64,000 bases of DNA. It comes from Methanoculleus bourgensis MS2 (GTDB taxonomy: Archaea > Halobacteriota > Methanomicrobia > Methanomicrobiales > Methanoculleaceae). The position numbers and the translations under genes were made by a program. Location: the NCBI RefSeq assembly GCF_000304355.2, contig NC_018227.2, forward strand, positions 1,240,001 to 1,304,000. The letters run 5' to 3'. The number at the start of each line of letters is the position of its first letter. Position 1 is the first letter of the stretch. The notes beneath the pieces are model-generated. The model saw only the letters and a program-made list of their open reading frames with translations. It searched no databases and was not told where the DNA came from. This document shows positions 24,503 through 32,816 of the stretch, in pieces.

Positions 24503-25009
24503 TCACGCCAGGGCGGGCACGGCGTCCGCCCAGGTCTCGACGGCAGTCCGGATGGCGTCGTCCTGGTAGGACGAGATCCGGACGGTCTTCCGGGTGAAGG
24601 TGACGTAGTAGTCGTCACCGGACGGGTCGTGGCACTTGAGTTGAGCGTAGTAGGTCTCGCCGGCAAAGTTCCGCTCGGCGTCCCCGCCCATCGCGGTCGC
24701 AAGGGCCGCGTTCCCCATCACCGCCGCCGCGTTCGCATTGAAGGCGGCGATCGAGGGGGACTGGAGCGAGACGGTCCCGACACGCTTCCCCTCGCCGTTG
24801 AGGAAGTCCACCTTCGCGGTGTAGTGCTCGCGGTTTCGGACGACGGCAGCCACGGGCTGGCCGTCAGAGCCGGTATACCCGACGCACCCGAAGGGGTTGT
24901 CATCGATGATGGTTTCGATGAGGTTGTTAAACGACGTTACGTCGGCGATCGGGACGGTGAGGTCCCGGAGCGCCGTCTTGTTGACGGTCTTCTGCACGAA
25001 GTCTGCCAT
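24503..25009 (-). CDS. Virus- or plasmid-like hypothetical protein (168 aa)
   Basis: The start at 25,009 follows AGGAAG by 10 nt. The sequence is beta-rich with a segment of small residues in the middle (SIAAFNANAAAVMGNAALATAMGG) and ends in a helix (DDAIRTAVETWADAVPALA). No cysteine pairs or catalytic signature are apparent. The N-terminus (MADFVQKTVNKTALRDLTVPIADVTSF) and overall style recall small structural proteins of proviruses, but I cannot name a family. It is divergent from the coiled-coil/membrane protein at 25,191. Confidence 0.65.
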   Translation of the reverse strand: MADFVQKTVNKTALRDLTVPIADVTSFNNLIETIIDDNPFGCVGYTGSDGQPVAAVVRNREHYTAKVDFLNGEGKRVGTVSLQSPSIAAFNANAAAVMGNAALATAMGGDAERNFAGETYYAQLKCHDPSGDDYYVTFTRKTVRISSYQDDAIRTAVETWADAVPALA

Positions 25010-25190
25010 GGTTGGTACTTCCTGCCTGCATGCTCCCGGGAATATGACAGACAAGCATAGGATATGCGCCCAGGTAATATTAACCTGACTTTATCTTAGA
25101 CCACAGATTTGGCCCGGATTCCTGTGTATATCCTTTACGGTCAGGCTTTTGGGGTCCGATGGCCCATAGTCCTCCGGGAGGGTTATCAGG

Positions 25191-25433
25191 ATGACCGGGG
25201 AAAAGACCACCAGGGAGCTCGTTTACGAGACGAACCGGGATGTAAAGTGGATCTGCCGGGCGCTCCAGAGAATGGAGGCGCAGGACGAGGAGTTCGAGGC
25301 CCGGATCCGGGCGCTGGAGGGCTGGCGAGCCGAGAAAGTGGGCGAGGAGCGCCGGCTCTCGACGGTCAGCGCCGGCGCCGGCGGGGTCGTCGGCGGGGTG
25401 GTGGCGGTGCTGGTGAAGGTGCTCGGCGGATGA
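25191..25433 (+). CDS. Coiled-coil protein with C-terminal membrane helix (XhlA/holin-like)
   Basis: Eighty residues. A charged coiled-coil (residues ~10-50: ETNRDVKWICRALQRMEAQDEEFEARIRALEGW) is followed by one glycine/valine-rich membrane helix (~57-80: VSAGAGGVVGGVVAVLVKVLGG). This is the architecture of haemolysin XhlA-type phage accessory proteins. Together with the divergent 168-residue protein it suggests a viral ancestry for this part of the element. Confidence 0.6.
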   Translation: MTGEKTTRELVYETNRDVKWICRALQRMEAQDEEFEARIRALEGWRAEKVGEERRLSTVSAGAGGVVGGVVAVLVKVLGG

Positions 25434-25580
25434 TCGGCCATGTTGGATTTTCGTGCATAGTGCCTCTATCGGACAAATCAACGTCGATATGAGCGCAAGA
25501 GGTCCCCCGGCACAACTCTATTTTCACTTTCACCATGCGCGCGGCTCCGGCTTAAATAACCGCCTCCCGACGATCTCTGT

Positions 25581-26729
25581 ATGAGAACGCGACTCCTCAT
25601 GTCCGACCAGACGCTCTTCCGGAGCATCGATGTCTTCGAGATCGATTACGCTCCAGAGTTCTTCAACTACCGCGAAAGCCAGCTCAAGGACCTCGCCTAC
25701 CAGATCCGCCCCGCACTCGAAGGCGGGCGGGCTCTCTCCGCCATCTGCCGGGGTCTGCCCGGGACCGGGAAGACGACCAGCGTGCTCCGGATCTTTGCCG
25801 AGCTCGAACAGACCACAAAGAAGATCCTGCCGGTCTACGTGAACTGCCAGAACGACCGGACGAAGTACATGGTCTTCTCCCGGATCTACGCAGCGATCGT
25901 CGGCCACGCTCCGGCGCGAACCGGGATCTCGATCAGGTCGGTGATGGACGCGATCGGCGGCGCCCTGCAGCGGCAGGAGAAGAGCCTGATCGTCTGCCTG
26001 GACGACGCGAACCTGCTCCACTACAACAACACGCTCGGGGATGTTGTCAACTCCCTGCTCCGGCTGCACCAGGACTATCCCGGCGCCCGGGCGGCGGTCT
26101 TTGCGACGGTGAGCGACATGAACCTCGATCTCGCGAGCGATCTGAGCAAATGGGTCCTCTCGCCGTTCCGCCCCTCTGACATCTACTTCCCGCCCTACGA
26201 CGCCGACGAGATCCGGGGCATCCTCCAGGACCGGATCCGGATTGGGCTCTATCCCGGCGTGTTCTCAGTACAGATGCTGGACCGCATCGTCGAGCAGACG
26301 ATGGAGTCGGGCGACGTCCGGGTGGGGCTTGACCTGGTGAAGCGGGCGGTGCTGAACGCGGAGTGCGCCGCCCGCACCGAGGTCATCGAGGAGGACATCA
26401 CGAAGGCCTACGAGCAGGCAAAGCACATCCACCTCGCCTGCACGATCCGGGCGCTCTCAACGGACGAGCGGCTGCTGCTCCAGAGGATCGCGGAGTTGTC
26501 GCAGGAACAATCTGGCCCGCTGGTCTCCGGCGCGATCTACGGCCGGGTAGAGGAGACGCCGAAGGTCGGCTACACGGTCTTCTCCCGGCAACTCCGAAAG
26601 CTTGACTCGCTGCGATTGGTCGATCTGATCCGGGTGCAGGCCGGCGGGAGGACGAGCGAGGTTGCGCTGCGGTATGAGCCGGAGAAGGTGGTGCAGATCT
26701 GCGGGAAGCGGGGTATCGCTGAGGAGTGA
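25581..26729 (+). CDS. Orc1/Cdc6-type replication initiator (element variant)
   Basis: A 382-residue AAA+ protein. Walker A is GLPGTGKTT (~residues 58-66), and the Walker B strand reads SLIVCLDDANLL, with Asp-Asp in place of the usual Asp-Glu. A winged-helix domain occupies the C-terminal third (LQRIAELSQEQSGPLVSGAIYGRVEE). TTAAATAA ~27 bp upstream of the ATG suggests a leaderless transcript. It probably initiates replication of the excised element. No origin repeats could be read with confidence beside it. Confidence 0.9.
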   Translation: MRTRLLMSDQTLFRSIDVFEIDYAPEFFNYRESQLKDLAYQIRPALEGGRALSAICRGLPGTGKTTSVLRIFAELEQTTKKILPVYVNCQNDRTKYMVFSRIYAAIVGHAPARTGISIRSVMDAIGGALQRQEKSLIVCLDDANLLHYNNTLGDVVNSLLRLHQDYPGARAAVFATVSDMNLDLASDLSKWVLSPFRPSDIYFPPYDADEIRGILQDRIRIGLYPGVFSVQMLDRIVEQTMESGDVRVGLDLVKRAVLNAECAARTEVIEEDITKAYEQAKHIHLACTIRALSTDERLLLQRIAELSQEQSGPLVSGAIYGRVEETPKVGYTVFSRQLRKLDSLRLVDLIRVQAGGRTSEVALRYEPEKVVQICGKRGIAEE

Positions 26730-27651
26730 GTGGGCAGCATCTGTTCACGATGCTAAAGATCCAACTTTTTTGGGGTATGGAGACTGCCGGTGGGGGCCTT
26801 GACCGGCAGACCACACTCCCTCGCGGTCGTGGCGTCTGCCTGATCTCTTCTTCCTGTCCGGGCACTCTGACGGCCGCGACCGGCTCGGAACTCGCCGGCC
26901 GCCGCCTGCAGGGTGCGCGCTCCGCACCGTGTTATCGCACCGTGCTCCGCGCGGGAGGCGGTGGCCCTGTGGGGCCCCCCCTCTATTACGAGTTTTTCAG
27001 ATGGTTCGATCCGGTCCGGTCAGTTGGTTCTCCCCATCCACGGCCTATCGCCCTGCACTGCCCGCCCCTGAGGGGGCGAAACGACGTTCCATCAGGAACG
27101 GAGTTCGAGCACCGTCAGGTGCGAATTGCGACGGGCCATAGGGCCGGAGCATGAACACCGAAGGTGTGAGCGAGGAGGCGCGGAGCGCCGGGCGGTGGGG
27201 TCTGTTTGAGGGATGGCCTTGCGCCACCCCTCCGTGCGAGGAGCGTGGTGCGCAGCACGACGTGACGAGCACTTCCTAGCAGACGATGACCGGCGAGTTC
27301 CGAGCCGGTCATGGTCGTCAGAGGTCCCATACCGGAAGAGAAGACTAGGCAGACGCCACGAGCGGAGGGCGGCGAGGGGGCACGAAGTGCAGCGCCGGAG
27401 GCGCGACCCTCGCTGACCGGAGGGAGTGAGGTCTGCCGGTGGAGGGTCCCCGGTTTCGGGCTATTGCCATGGACTGCCCTCTCTCCTGGGAGAGGACTGG
27501 CTGGGGTGGGTAGCCTTGAGGCTGAAGTGGCCGGCAACGCCAGGACAAGAGCCTCGCCCCCCGGGGAGCAGAGCGCAGTCCAGCGACGCCACGCCCTCCT
27601 CGGGAGCAAACGGGAACAGATAATACCGGAGGGACTCCTACACCTCCCTGT
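26730..27651. repeat. Non-coding inverted repeat pair in the gap after orc1/cdc6
   Basis: This 0.9-kb gap carries two diverged copies of a ~120-bp sequence in opposite orientation (about 26,790-26,905 and 27,275-27,445). Both contain ACCGGCAGACC, GTGGCGTCTGCCT and GACCGGCTCGGAACTCGCCGG (read on the strand of each copy). The hairpin string at 27,060-27,190 lies between them. No convincing gene is seen. It is a candidate for the replication or partition region of the element. Confidence 0.6.
27060..27190. repeat. String of six short hairpins (hairpin-string element, copy 2)
   Basis: Six successive perfect or near-perfect small palindromes with 3-4-nt loops: GCCCC-tga-GGGGGC, CGTTCC-atca-GGAACG, GCACC-gtca-GGTGC, GGCCC-type, ACACC-gaa-GGTGT and GGCGC-gga-GCGCC. 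They are spaced about 22 bp apart by linkers such as GAGTTCGA and GAATTGCGA. Stems differ from one another while linkers are alike. Confidence 0.7.
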
Positions 27652-27942
27652 ATGCCGTTTACCGTGTCGTTCAACATGGTGCAGGTGATCGATATCGCGG
27701 AGGCGGAGGACCGCCTCCTGGACCTCTACAACACAATGCTGATCGACCGCGGGCAGATGCATCCGTCGACTGACGAGGTCGATGCGGTCGTCTTCGAGGT
27801 CCTCGGGGAGCTCGAGGCTTACCTCCAGGGCCTCGCCCGGGAGGGGGGCCTCCGCGGCCGAGACCTCAAGCCGATCGTCCAGGCCTGGGTTGAAGAACGC
27901 CTGGCAGAGGCAGGAGCCGGATCCCGCCCGGATGTGACATAG
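27652..27942 (+). CDS. Small acidic hypothetical protein of the element
   Basis: A 96-residue, mainly helical protein (ITEAEDRLLDLYNTMLIDRGQ-like first half; GDLKPIVQAWVEERLAEAG at the end). The start could also be ATG 27,676. It shows no known domain, and no strong ribosome-binding site is seen. High GC matches the orc1/cdc6 side of the element rather than the AT-rich genes that follow. Confidence 0.55.
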   Translation: MPFTVSFNMVQVIDIAEAEDRLLDLYNTMLIDRGQMHPSTDEVDAVVFEVLGELEAYLQGLAREGGLRGRDLKPIVQAWVEERLAEAGAGSRPDVT

Positions 27943-28271
27943 TTAGGGTGAGAGGGTTTACCGGTTTGTTATGGTCGCGGCGGAGTAGCAGATGTTCTGT
28001 GCAAACAGTGCGTTGAACGGCCGAATCCTCGACTATTGGCTCAGAGTGTTTACTTCTATGCACAAGTATAGGCTGATGTATACGGTAGGAGCAGATGAGT
28101 GGCGCTACACCTGGACAGTGATGATGTCCTCAAAGAACACAGCATGAAATTACTGAAAGCCACCCTGACGAGGCAAAAACGCGGTATAACATCTCAGACT
28201 CAGCGGTTACCTGAAATACTGTTTCGCAACTCTTTTCTATGGCAATAACGTTAACGATTTACTGTTGCCTG
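27943..28271. other. Intergenic gap, nothing convincing
   Basis: This is where composition changes from GC-rich to AT-rich. One 29-codon open frame (28,058-28,147) is too short and unsupported to call. GTATACGGTA and TTCTATGG-type AT stretches could hold the promoter of the next gene. Confidence 0.4.
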
Positions 28272-30206
28272 ATGGTCGAAACTGTCGATAGGATTCAGAA
28301 GCGTAATGAGGCGCTGATCTTTCGAGTCGGTGAACAGGCTTTTTTTGTGAAACTTCACGATATCAGAGAAATCCTCGGCGGAACGAGGCTCGATGCAAGG
28401 GTATTCGACAAGACCAATCAGGATGTTGGCATTATCCATCCGTACAATCGGTCGTTCCGACTAAAAGTAGGTAAACACGAATACGAAGCAGCCAGAAAAG
28501 ACGTCAAAGAAGTATTCGAGTCCCGGTATCGGCCAGATTCCCTGATCCTGATCTTGCTTGGCGACTCCTTCCATAAGATTGACTGTCCTGGGTCTGCCGA
28601 TTACCGGAGAGAGCATTCAATTCTCGAACAGGGTTTGGAAACCGATACCAGATATTCCCTGGTGCATTCACGACAGTACGTGTTTCACCGTTTGAAAAAC
28701 GGTGGCCTGACATGGCAGAACACCGATCTGAAAGATTCCTACTTCAATCAGGCTCTCACTCCGGGCGAGGACTTCGGCGGTGATGCCACGGGCCCTGGTT
28801 TGTCATATATGCCAGCGATGGAGCGATATGACGGGGACTTTTATGCGAGCCTTGGCGAAGAGGGGAAGCAGCAACTTCTCTCATCGGGACACCACATTCT
28901 CATACTCTCCGGCCTGTATGGTCTTGTCTGTCCTCTGGAACCGGTGCAGATGTACGACTGTATCCTTGATGAGCACAACCCGAATTTCGACACCTGGAGA
29001 CAGGATAATTGCCTGACACGAGTTCTGGCCGATTATGTCCGAAAACATGGTATTCAGCGGATATTTGAGTTCACGTCAATCCATGACTACCGTAACGTCA
29101 TCGACTGGGGATCTCTGAAACTCGCGACAAATAGTGTAGAAGTATTCCACTGCTTTTATATGCATGCAGACGGGCCGAAAGGGCTCCGGACACTGGGAAA
29201 ATTCGTCAGGAATGTCTTTCTGAATCTCCCGGAGGAGCAGTTGCTCCTGATTGAGCCTGGTTCCGAGTGTGAGCAGGTGATCTTCAGTGACCAGAGCATC
29301 AGGACTGATAAGGCAGAGAAACTCCCTATTCCAAGAAACTGGGGTGCGTTGAACTTAGAGACCATACCGGACGAGGATGTCAGGAGACAACTGGTTGATA
29401 CTGAAGAACAGTTGGTAACTCTCTACCGTTCGCCAAAACCCAGTTCAGATGCGGGTTCATCGATCTGGCTTGGTTATGCCAAAGGGCTTGAGAAAATGCT
29501 CCATAACGAGGTCGGGCGGCGGCTACGTGCGTATGTTTTTTCAAGATGTGCCAACGATGCTTGGAGGCTGGATGGATGCGCGTTTTGGGATCTACCTAAG
29601 CAACTGAGGGATCTTCTGCCTCTCAAAGAAGAAGAGATCAAGCATATCAACCTCGGTGGGTGGGCGTATTTACGCGAGAACTTGCAGGCAAGTGCGTGTA
29701 ACCCTCTCGTTTCCGACGTTCTCACCGACCTCCTTGCCTTTATCGATCGGGAATTTGGTATTGACTTCGATCGGATTCAGATGACGTGTACATACTTCTC
29801 AAACCACCGGGGGAGGGCGACGCATACAGGGACATACACCCTCAAGGATATCATCGAAGAACGGAAGACAATCCTCGCACATCTTAACGCGGTTATTGAT
29901 ATCCTCTACGAGACACACTGGAAGGATCGCAATCGCCTTCTCAAAGATGCACAACGTGCTGACAGATACGAACGTCTTGACGCCATCCTGGCCCTGGGTA
30001 AAGTACGTGATAGTGAAGTGGTGGATCAGCTCGTTTACGCACTTTCGGATCCGGATTTCCTGGTTCGTGGCTTTGCTGCTGTCTCGCTCGGTCTGGTGGG
30101 AGACAAACGGGCGTGTAGGCCTCTCATGGAGAGACACTTTGCAGAGCATAACTGGGGTGTCAAAATCCGGATTGTATATGCACGTGAGCAACTGAAGTGC
30201 GGATAA
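28272..30206 (+). CDS. Multidomain protein: YaaA/DUF6884-like domain plus HEAT repeats
   Basis: A 644-residue protein (ATG 28,239 would add 11 residues). Residues ~180-320 contain SSGHHILILSGLYGLVCPLEPVQMYDCIL, which matches the ILSALYGLxxPxxPIxxY signature of YaaA/DUF6884 proteins; this superfamily binds DNA and includes nucleotide-processing members. The last ~80 residues are HEAT-like (LDAILALGKVRDSEVVDQLVYALSDPDFLVRGFAAVSLG). The N-terminal ~170 residues are not recognised. It is AT-rich relative to the chromosome. Likely defence cargo by context; the role is inferred. Confidence 0.6.
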   Translation: MVETVDRIQKRNEALIFRVGEQAFFVKLHDIREILGGTRLDARVFDKTNQDVGIIHPYNRSFRLKVGKHEYEAARKDVKEVFESRYRPDSLILILLGDSFHKIDCPGSADYRREHSILEQGLETDTRYSLVHSRQYVFHRLKNGGLTWQNTDLKDSYFNQALTPGEDFGGDATGPGLSYMPAMERYDGDFYASLGEEGKQQLLSSGHHILILSGLYGLVCPLEPVQMYDCILDEHNPNFDTWRQDNCLTRVLADYVRKHGIQRIFEFTSIHDYRNVIDWGSLKLATNSVEVFHCFYMHADGPKGLRTLGKFVRNVFLNLPEEQLLLIEPGSECEQVIFSDQSIRTDKAEKLPIPRNWGALNLETIPDEDVRRQLVDTEEQLVTLYRSPKPSSDAGSSIWLGYAKGLEKMLHNEVGRRLRAYVFSRCANDAWRLDGCAFWDLPKQLRDLLPLKEEEIKHINLGGWAYLRENLQASACNPLVSDVLTDLLAFIDREFGIDFDRIQMTCTYFSNHRGRATHTGTYTLKDIIEERKTILAHLNAVIDILYETHWKDRNRLLKDAQRADRYERLDAILALGKVRDSEVVDQLVYALSDPDFLVRGFAAVSLGLVGDKRACRPLMERHFAEHNWGVKIRIVYAREQLKCG

Positions 30207-30237
30207 TTGCCAATGTTCTGGCGTTCGAACCGATACG

Positions 30238-32202
30238 TCAGCGGATCACAACATCATCCGACGCTAACATCTTGTCGACATACTCATTTTTCGATGAATG
30301 CGTGGCAATCAGGACATCCTCCGCCCGCGTAAGCGCAACATAGAACCGGCTGTTCTCAAGCGGTAGGTCACCCGGCCTGACCGGCACGAACGCATCCGGC
30401 CAGAGCAGGATTACCACTCGGTACTGCAACCCTTTTGCAGAGTCAACCGTCTGGATCTTGACACCCTCGTCCAGCACTCTCGCTCGTGATGAAGAATCCT
30501 CGTTGATCCAGACGACGGGGGCATACGGACGAATGCCTTCAATAAGATCGCCGAGCAGTTCTTTGTCCTCAGCCGACGCCTTCCGGTAGAGTATCCCGAT
30601 CTCTTCAGGGTGCACATCTTCAAGGGCGCTGCCGTCCGGCAGCCTGCCGGCAAGAAGGCCTTTCACGATCTCAAGTGCCTTCTGGCACTCATCGCTGTGA
30701 TTCGTGCACCGCACAAGGAACGGCTTTGGGCCGCTCCGCTGCGCCTGGTAGGGATCGACCGGGATGATCCCAAACGAGTCCTCGTTGAACTGTGTATCCT
30801 GTGAGGCAAAGTGTGATGCGAGCTTCAGGATCTCACGGGTGTTCCGATAGTTCCGATCCAGATCCAGGGCGCGATGAACGGTTCTGCCCTGTGCCCTGAC
30901 CCCTACGGACTTCCAGCTGACCATCCCAACCGGCCGGATCCCCTGGTTGCCGTCGCATACGATCAGCAGGTCGCCGTCATACGGGTCTTTCATCGCGAGA
31001 AGGATGCACGAGAACCAGGTCGGATGGAAGTCCTGAGCTTCATCGACCAGGACCGCATCATACGCCCGAAAGTCTCCGACGCGGCTCGAGAGTTGCGCGT
31101 GCAGGCGGTTGCCGAGGTGCTCGTCGTCCTCGACGTGGCCGGTGATCGGGTCGCACCTGTATCGGATAACGTCGTTCTGCTTCGCCCATCCGTCGAAGTG
31201 AGTGACGGTTATCCGTGGGTAATCGGCGAGGATATGTTTCAGATACGCTCCAAGGGAGACGTTGTAGCAGAGCAACAGGATCTTTGCCTCGGGGTCGCGG
31301 TCGTGAAGCCAGCGTGCCCGTGCGACCAGGACGACCGTCTTACCAGATCCGGCAACTCCACAGGCGATCCGGTGTCCATCGCCGATCTTCCTGGCGGTGT
31401 TCTCCTGCCGCCTGTCCAGCACCTTCAGCGATTTTATCTTCGGTTCGTGGACTCCCCGGGCATAGGAGAAGACATACTCCTTCGCCGGCTCCTGGACTAT
31501 GTCACTCTTGGCGGGGGCTGACTGCACCGGGTCCTGCGCCGGCGTTGTGTCGGAAGGGATGTAACTCAGGATGATCTCCGGATGAATGATAGCGCGGAGC
31601 ACGTCGATCTGCTTCCGGGAGAGGGGTTCGATCCGCCAGAACGGATCGAAGTACGATCTCAGTTTGTCGGCAATCTCCTGCGGCGACGCACTCTCAAGGC
31701 TCATGAGCACATCCCGCGTCAGGGTGTTTTCAGGCCGGAATACGCCCGATAGGTCGTGCCCTCTGTAGTTCCGAAGTTGGTCCTGAGAAATATTCGAGAG
31801 CACGACAAAATGGCCGAACGGGAAGACAAATCGGTTCTTGTGCGGCCCGTCTTTGTGCAGGAGGTGTGAGAAGCTTGGGTTCTTCTCACACGCTTTCACG
31901 AGCCGCCACTGGTAATTCCGTGCCTGCGTGAGCGGGTGTATCTCAGCCTTTGGGCGTCCATCGTAGAGCGTAACGACTTCGCTGTCGCTTACCTTCTGGA
32001 TGTCGTCGAGGTACCATCCTTTCACTTCGATGACGATGACACCCTGGTCCGGCGCGATCACGATGAAGTCTGGCCGCCGGTTGTCGATATTGGGTTCGTA
32101 GTAAACGAGGTAATCGTCAGGCAATTTCTTTAGAATACTGAATGTACGCTCTTCCCCTTTACTCGCCCTTGCGGGGAGACGATCGGGGATAAATTCGGCC
32201 AT
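30238..32202 (-). CDS. NERD nuclease-like domain fused to UvrD/Rep helicase
   Basis: A 654-residue protein. The N-terminal ~120 residues are a NERD domain (RRPDFIVIAPDQGVIVIEVKGW: D...E-x-K catalytic layout). Residues ~270-650 form an SF1 helicase: Walker A GVAGSGKTVVL, motif II DEAQDFHPTW, motif IV-like DRNYRNTREIL, TVDSAKGLQYRVVIL and the final YVALTRAEDVLI. The nuclease-plus-helicase pairing is common in phage-defence loci. It is convergent with the YaaA-like gene and shares its lower GC content. Confidence 0.9.
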   Translation of the reverse strand: MAEFIPDRLPARASKGEERTFSILKKLPDDYLVYYEPNIDNRRPDFIVIAPDQGVIVIEVKGWYLDDIQKVSDSEVVTLYDGRPKAEIHPLTQARNYQWRLVKACEKNPSFSHLLHKDGPHKNRFVFPFGHFVVLSNISQDQLRNYRGHDLSGVFRPENTLTRDVLMSLESASPQEIADKLRSYFDPFWRIEPLSRKQIDVLRAIIHPEIILSYIPSDTTPAQDPVQSAPAKSDIVQEPAKEYVFSYARGVHEPKIKSLKVLDRRQENTARKIGDGHRIACGVAGSGKTVVLVARARWLHDRDPEAKILLLCYNVSLGAYLKHILADYPRITVTHFDGWAKQNDVIRYRCDPITGHVEDDEHLGNRLHAQLSSRVGDFRAYDAVLVDEAQDFHPTWFSCILLAMKDPYDGDLLIVCDGNQGIRPVGMVSWKSVGVRAQGRTVHRALDLDRNYRNTREILKLASHFASQDTQFNEDSFGIIPVDPYQAQRSGPKPFLVRCTNHSDECQKALEIVKGLLAGRLPDGSALEDVHPEEIGILYRKASAEDKELLGDLIEGIRPYAPVVWINEDSSSRARVLDEGVKIQTVDSAKGLQYRVVILLWPDAFVPVRPGDLPLENSRFYVALTRAEDVLIATHSSKNEYVDKMLASDDVVIR

Positions 32203-32327
32203 GTTTTGAAGTTTTGCGTGGTGTGAGAAAAGTCTTGTGATTTTTAGGCGCTAAAATGCGTTTTTTACAAAAAATTCGGTAAAGCACTCATCCTCATTTT
32301 AATGTATGCGAGTGCTCATGACGAACT

Positions 32328-32675
32328 ATGACGCAGATCTGCCCGGACTGCAACGAGGAATGGCCTGACTCTTCGAACTACTGCGGGATGTGTCGGGCGA
32401 AGCTTCCGAATGCCGCCCCTTGGCTCACCGATTACAAAAAAGCCCGGAGATTTTTCAAGCATCTCACAGAGGAGGAGTTTTCAGAGTTCTTTCGGGCATG
32501 CTTTGCCAATCCAAAATTTAAAGATCGGCTGCTCGCACGGATTATCGAGCGCGCGGTCAATGAGAATGCACCGGGTGCCCCCGATGAGGCGTACTTCAGG
32601 GATGAGATCCTCCGCATGCTGGCAGAAGAGCTGCTAAAAGAGTACGAGAAAGGCACCGACTACCCAGGAAGATAG
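32328..32675 (+). CDS. Zinc-ribbon protein of unknown function
   Basis: A 115-residue protein. An N-terminal zinc ribbon (CPDCNEEWPDSSNYCGMC) is followed by a helical C-terminus rich in charged residues. A TTTTAATG about 30 bp upstream suggests a leaderless message. It ends 10 bp before the 3' end of the convergent tRNA-Leu gene. It is the last protein gene of the integrated element. Confidence 0.7.
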   Translation: MTQICPDCNEEWPDSSNYCGMCRAKLPNAAPWLTDYKKARRFFKHLTEEEFSEFFRACFANPKFKDRLLARIIERAVNENAPGAPDEAYFRDEILRMLAEELLKEYEKGTDYPGR

Positions 32676-32685
32676 ATGAATAGCA

Positions 32686-32770
32686 TGCGAGGGAAGGGAT
32701 TCGAACCCTTGAACTCCTTCGAGAACGGACCCTAAATCCGTCGCCTTTGACCTGGCTCGGCAACCCTCGC
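32686..32770 (-). tRNA. tRNA-Leu(UAG), complete, carried inside the element
   Basis: An 85-nt tRNA on the reverse strand. Acceptor GCGAGGG pairs with CCCTCGC, the D-arm is followed by GACGGA-type anticodon stem ACGGA/TCCGT with loop TTTAGGG (anticodon UAG), then a long variable arm, and T-arm AAGGG-TTCGAAT-CCCTT; the discriminator is A. CCA is not encoded. It differs from the disrupted host tRNA at several stem positions but keeps the same anticodon loop, including a third GACCCTAAA core (32,728-32,736). Confidence 0.97.
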
Positions 32771-32816
32771 GCGTGGGTGGGATGGAAGTCAGATATAGGA
32801 ACCTTTTTTAGTATAA

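Noticed and set aside
27943-28238. A 29-codon open frame at 28,058-28,147
   Set aside because: Too short, no ribosome-binding site, no conservation evidence visible, and located in a compositional transition zone.
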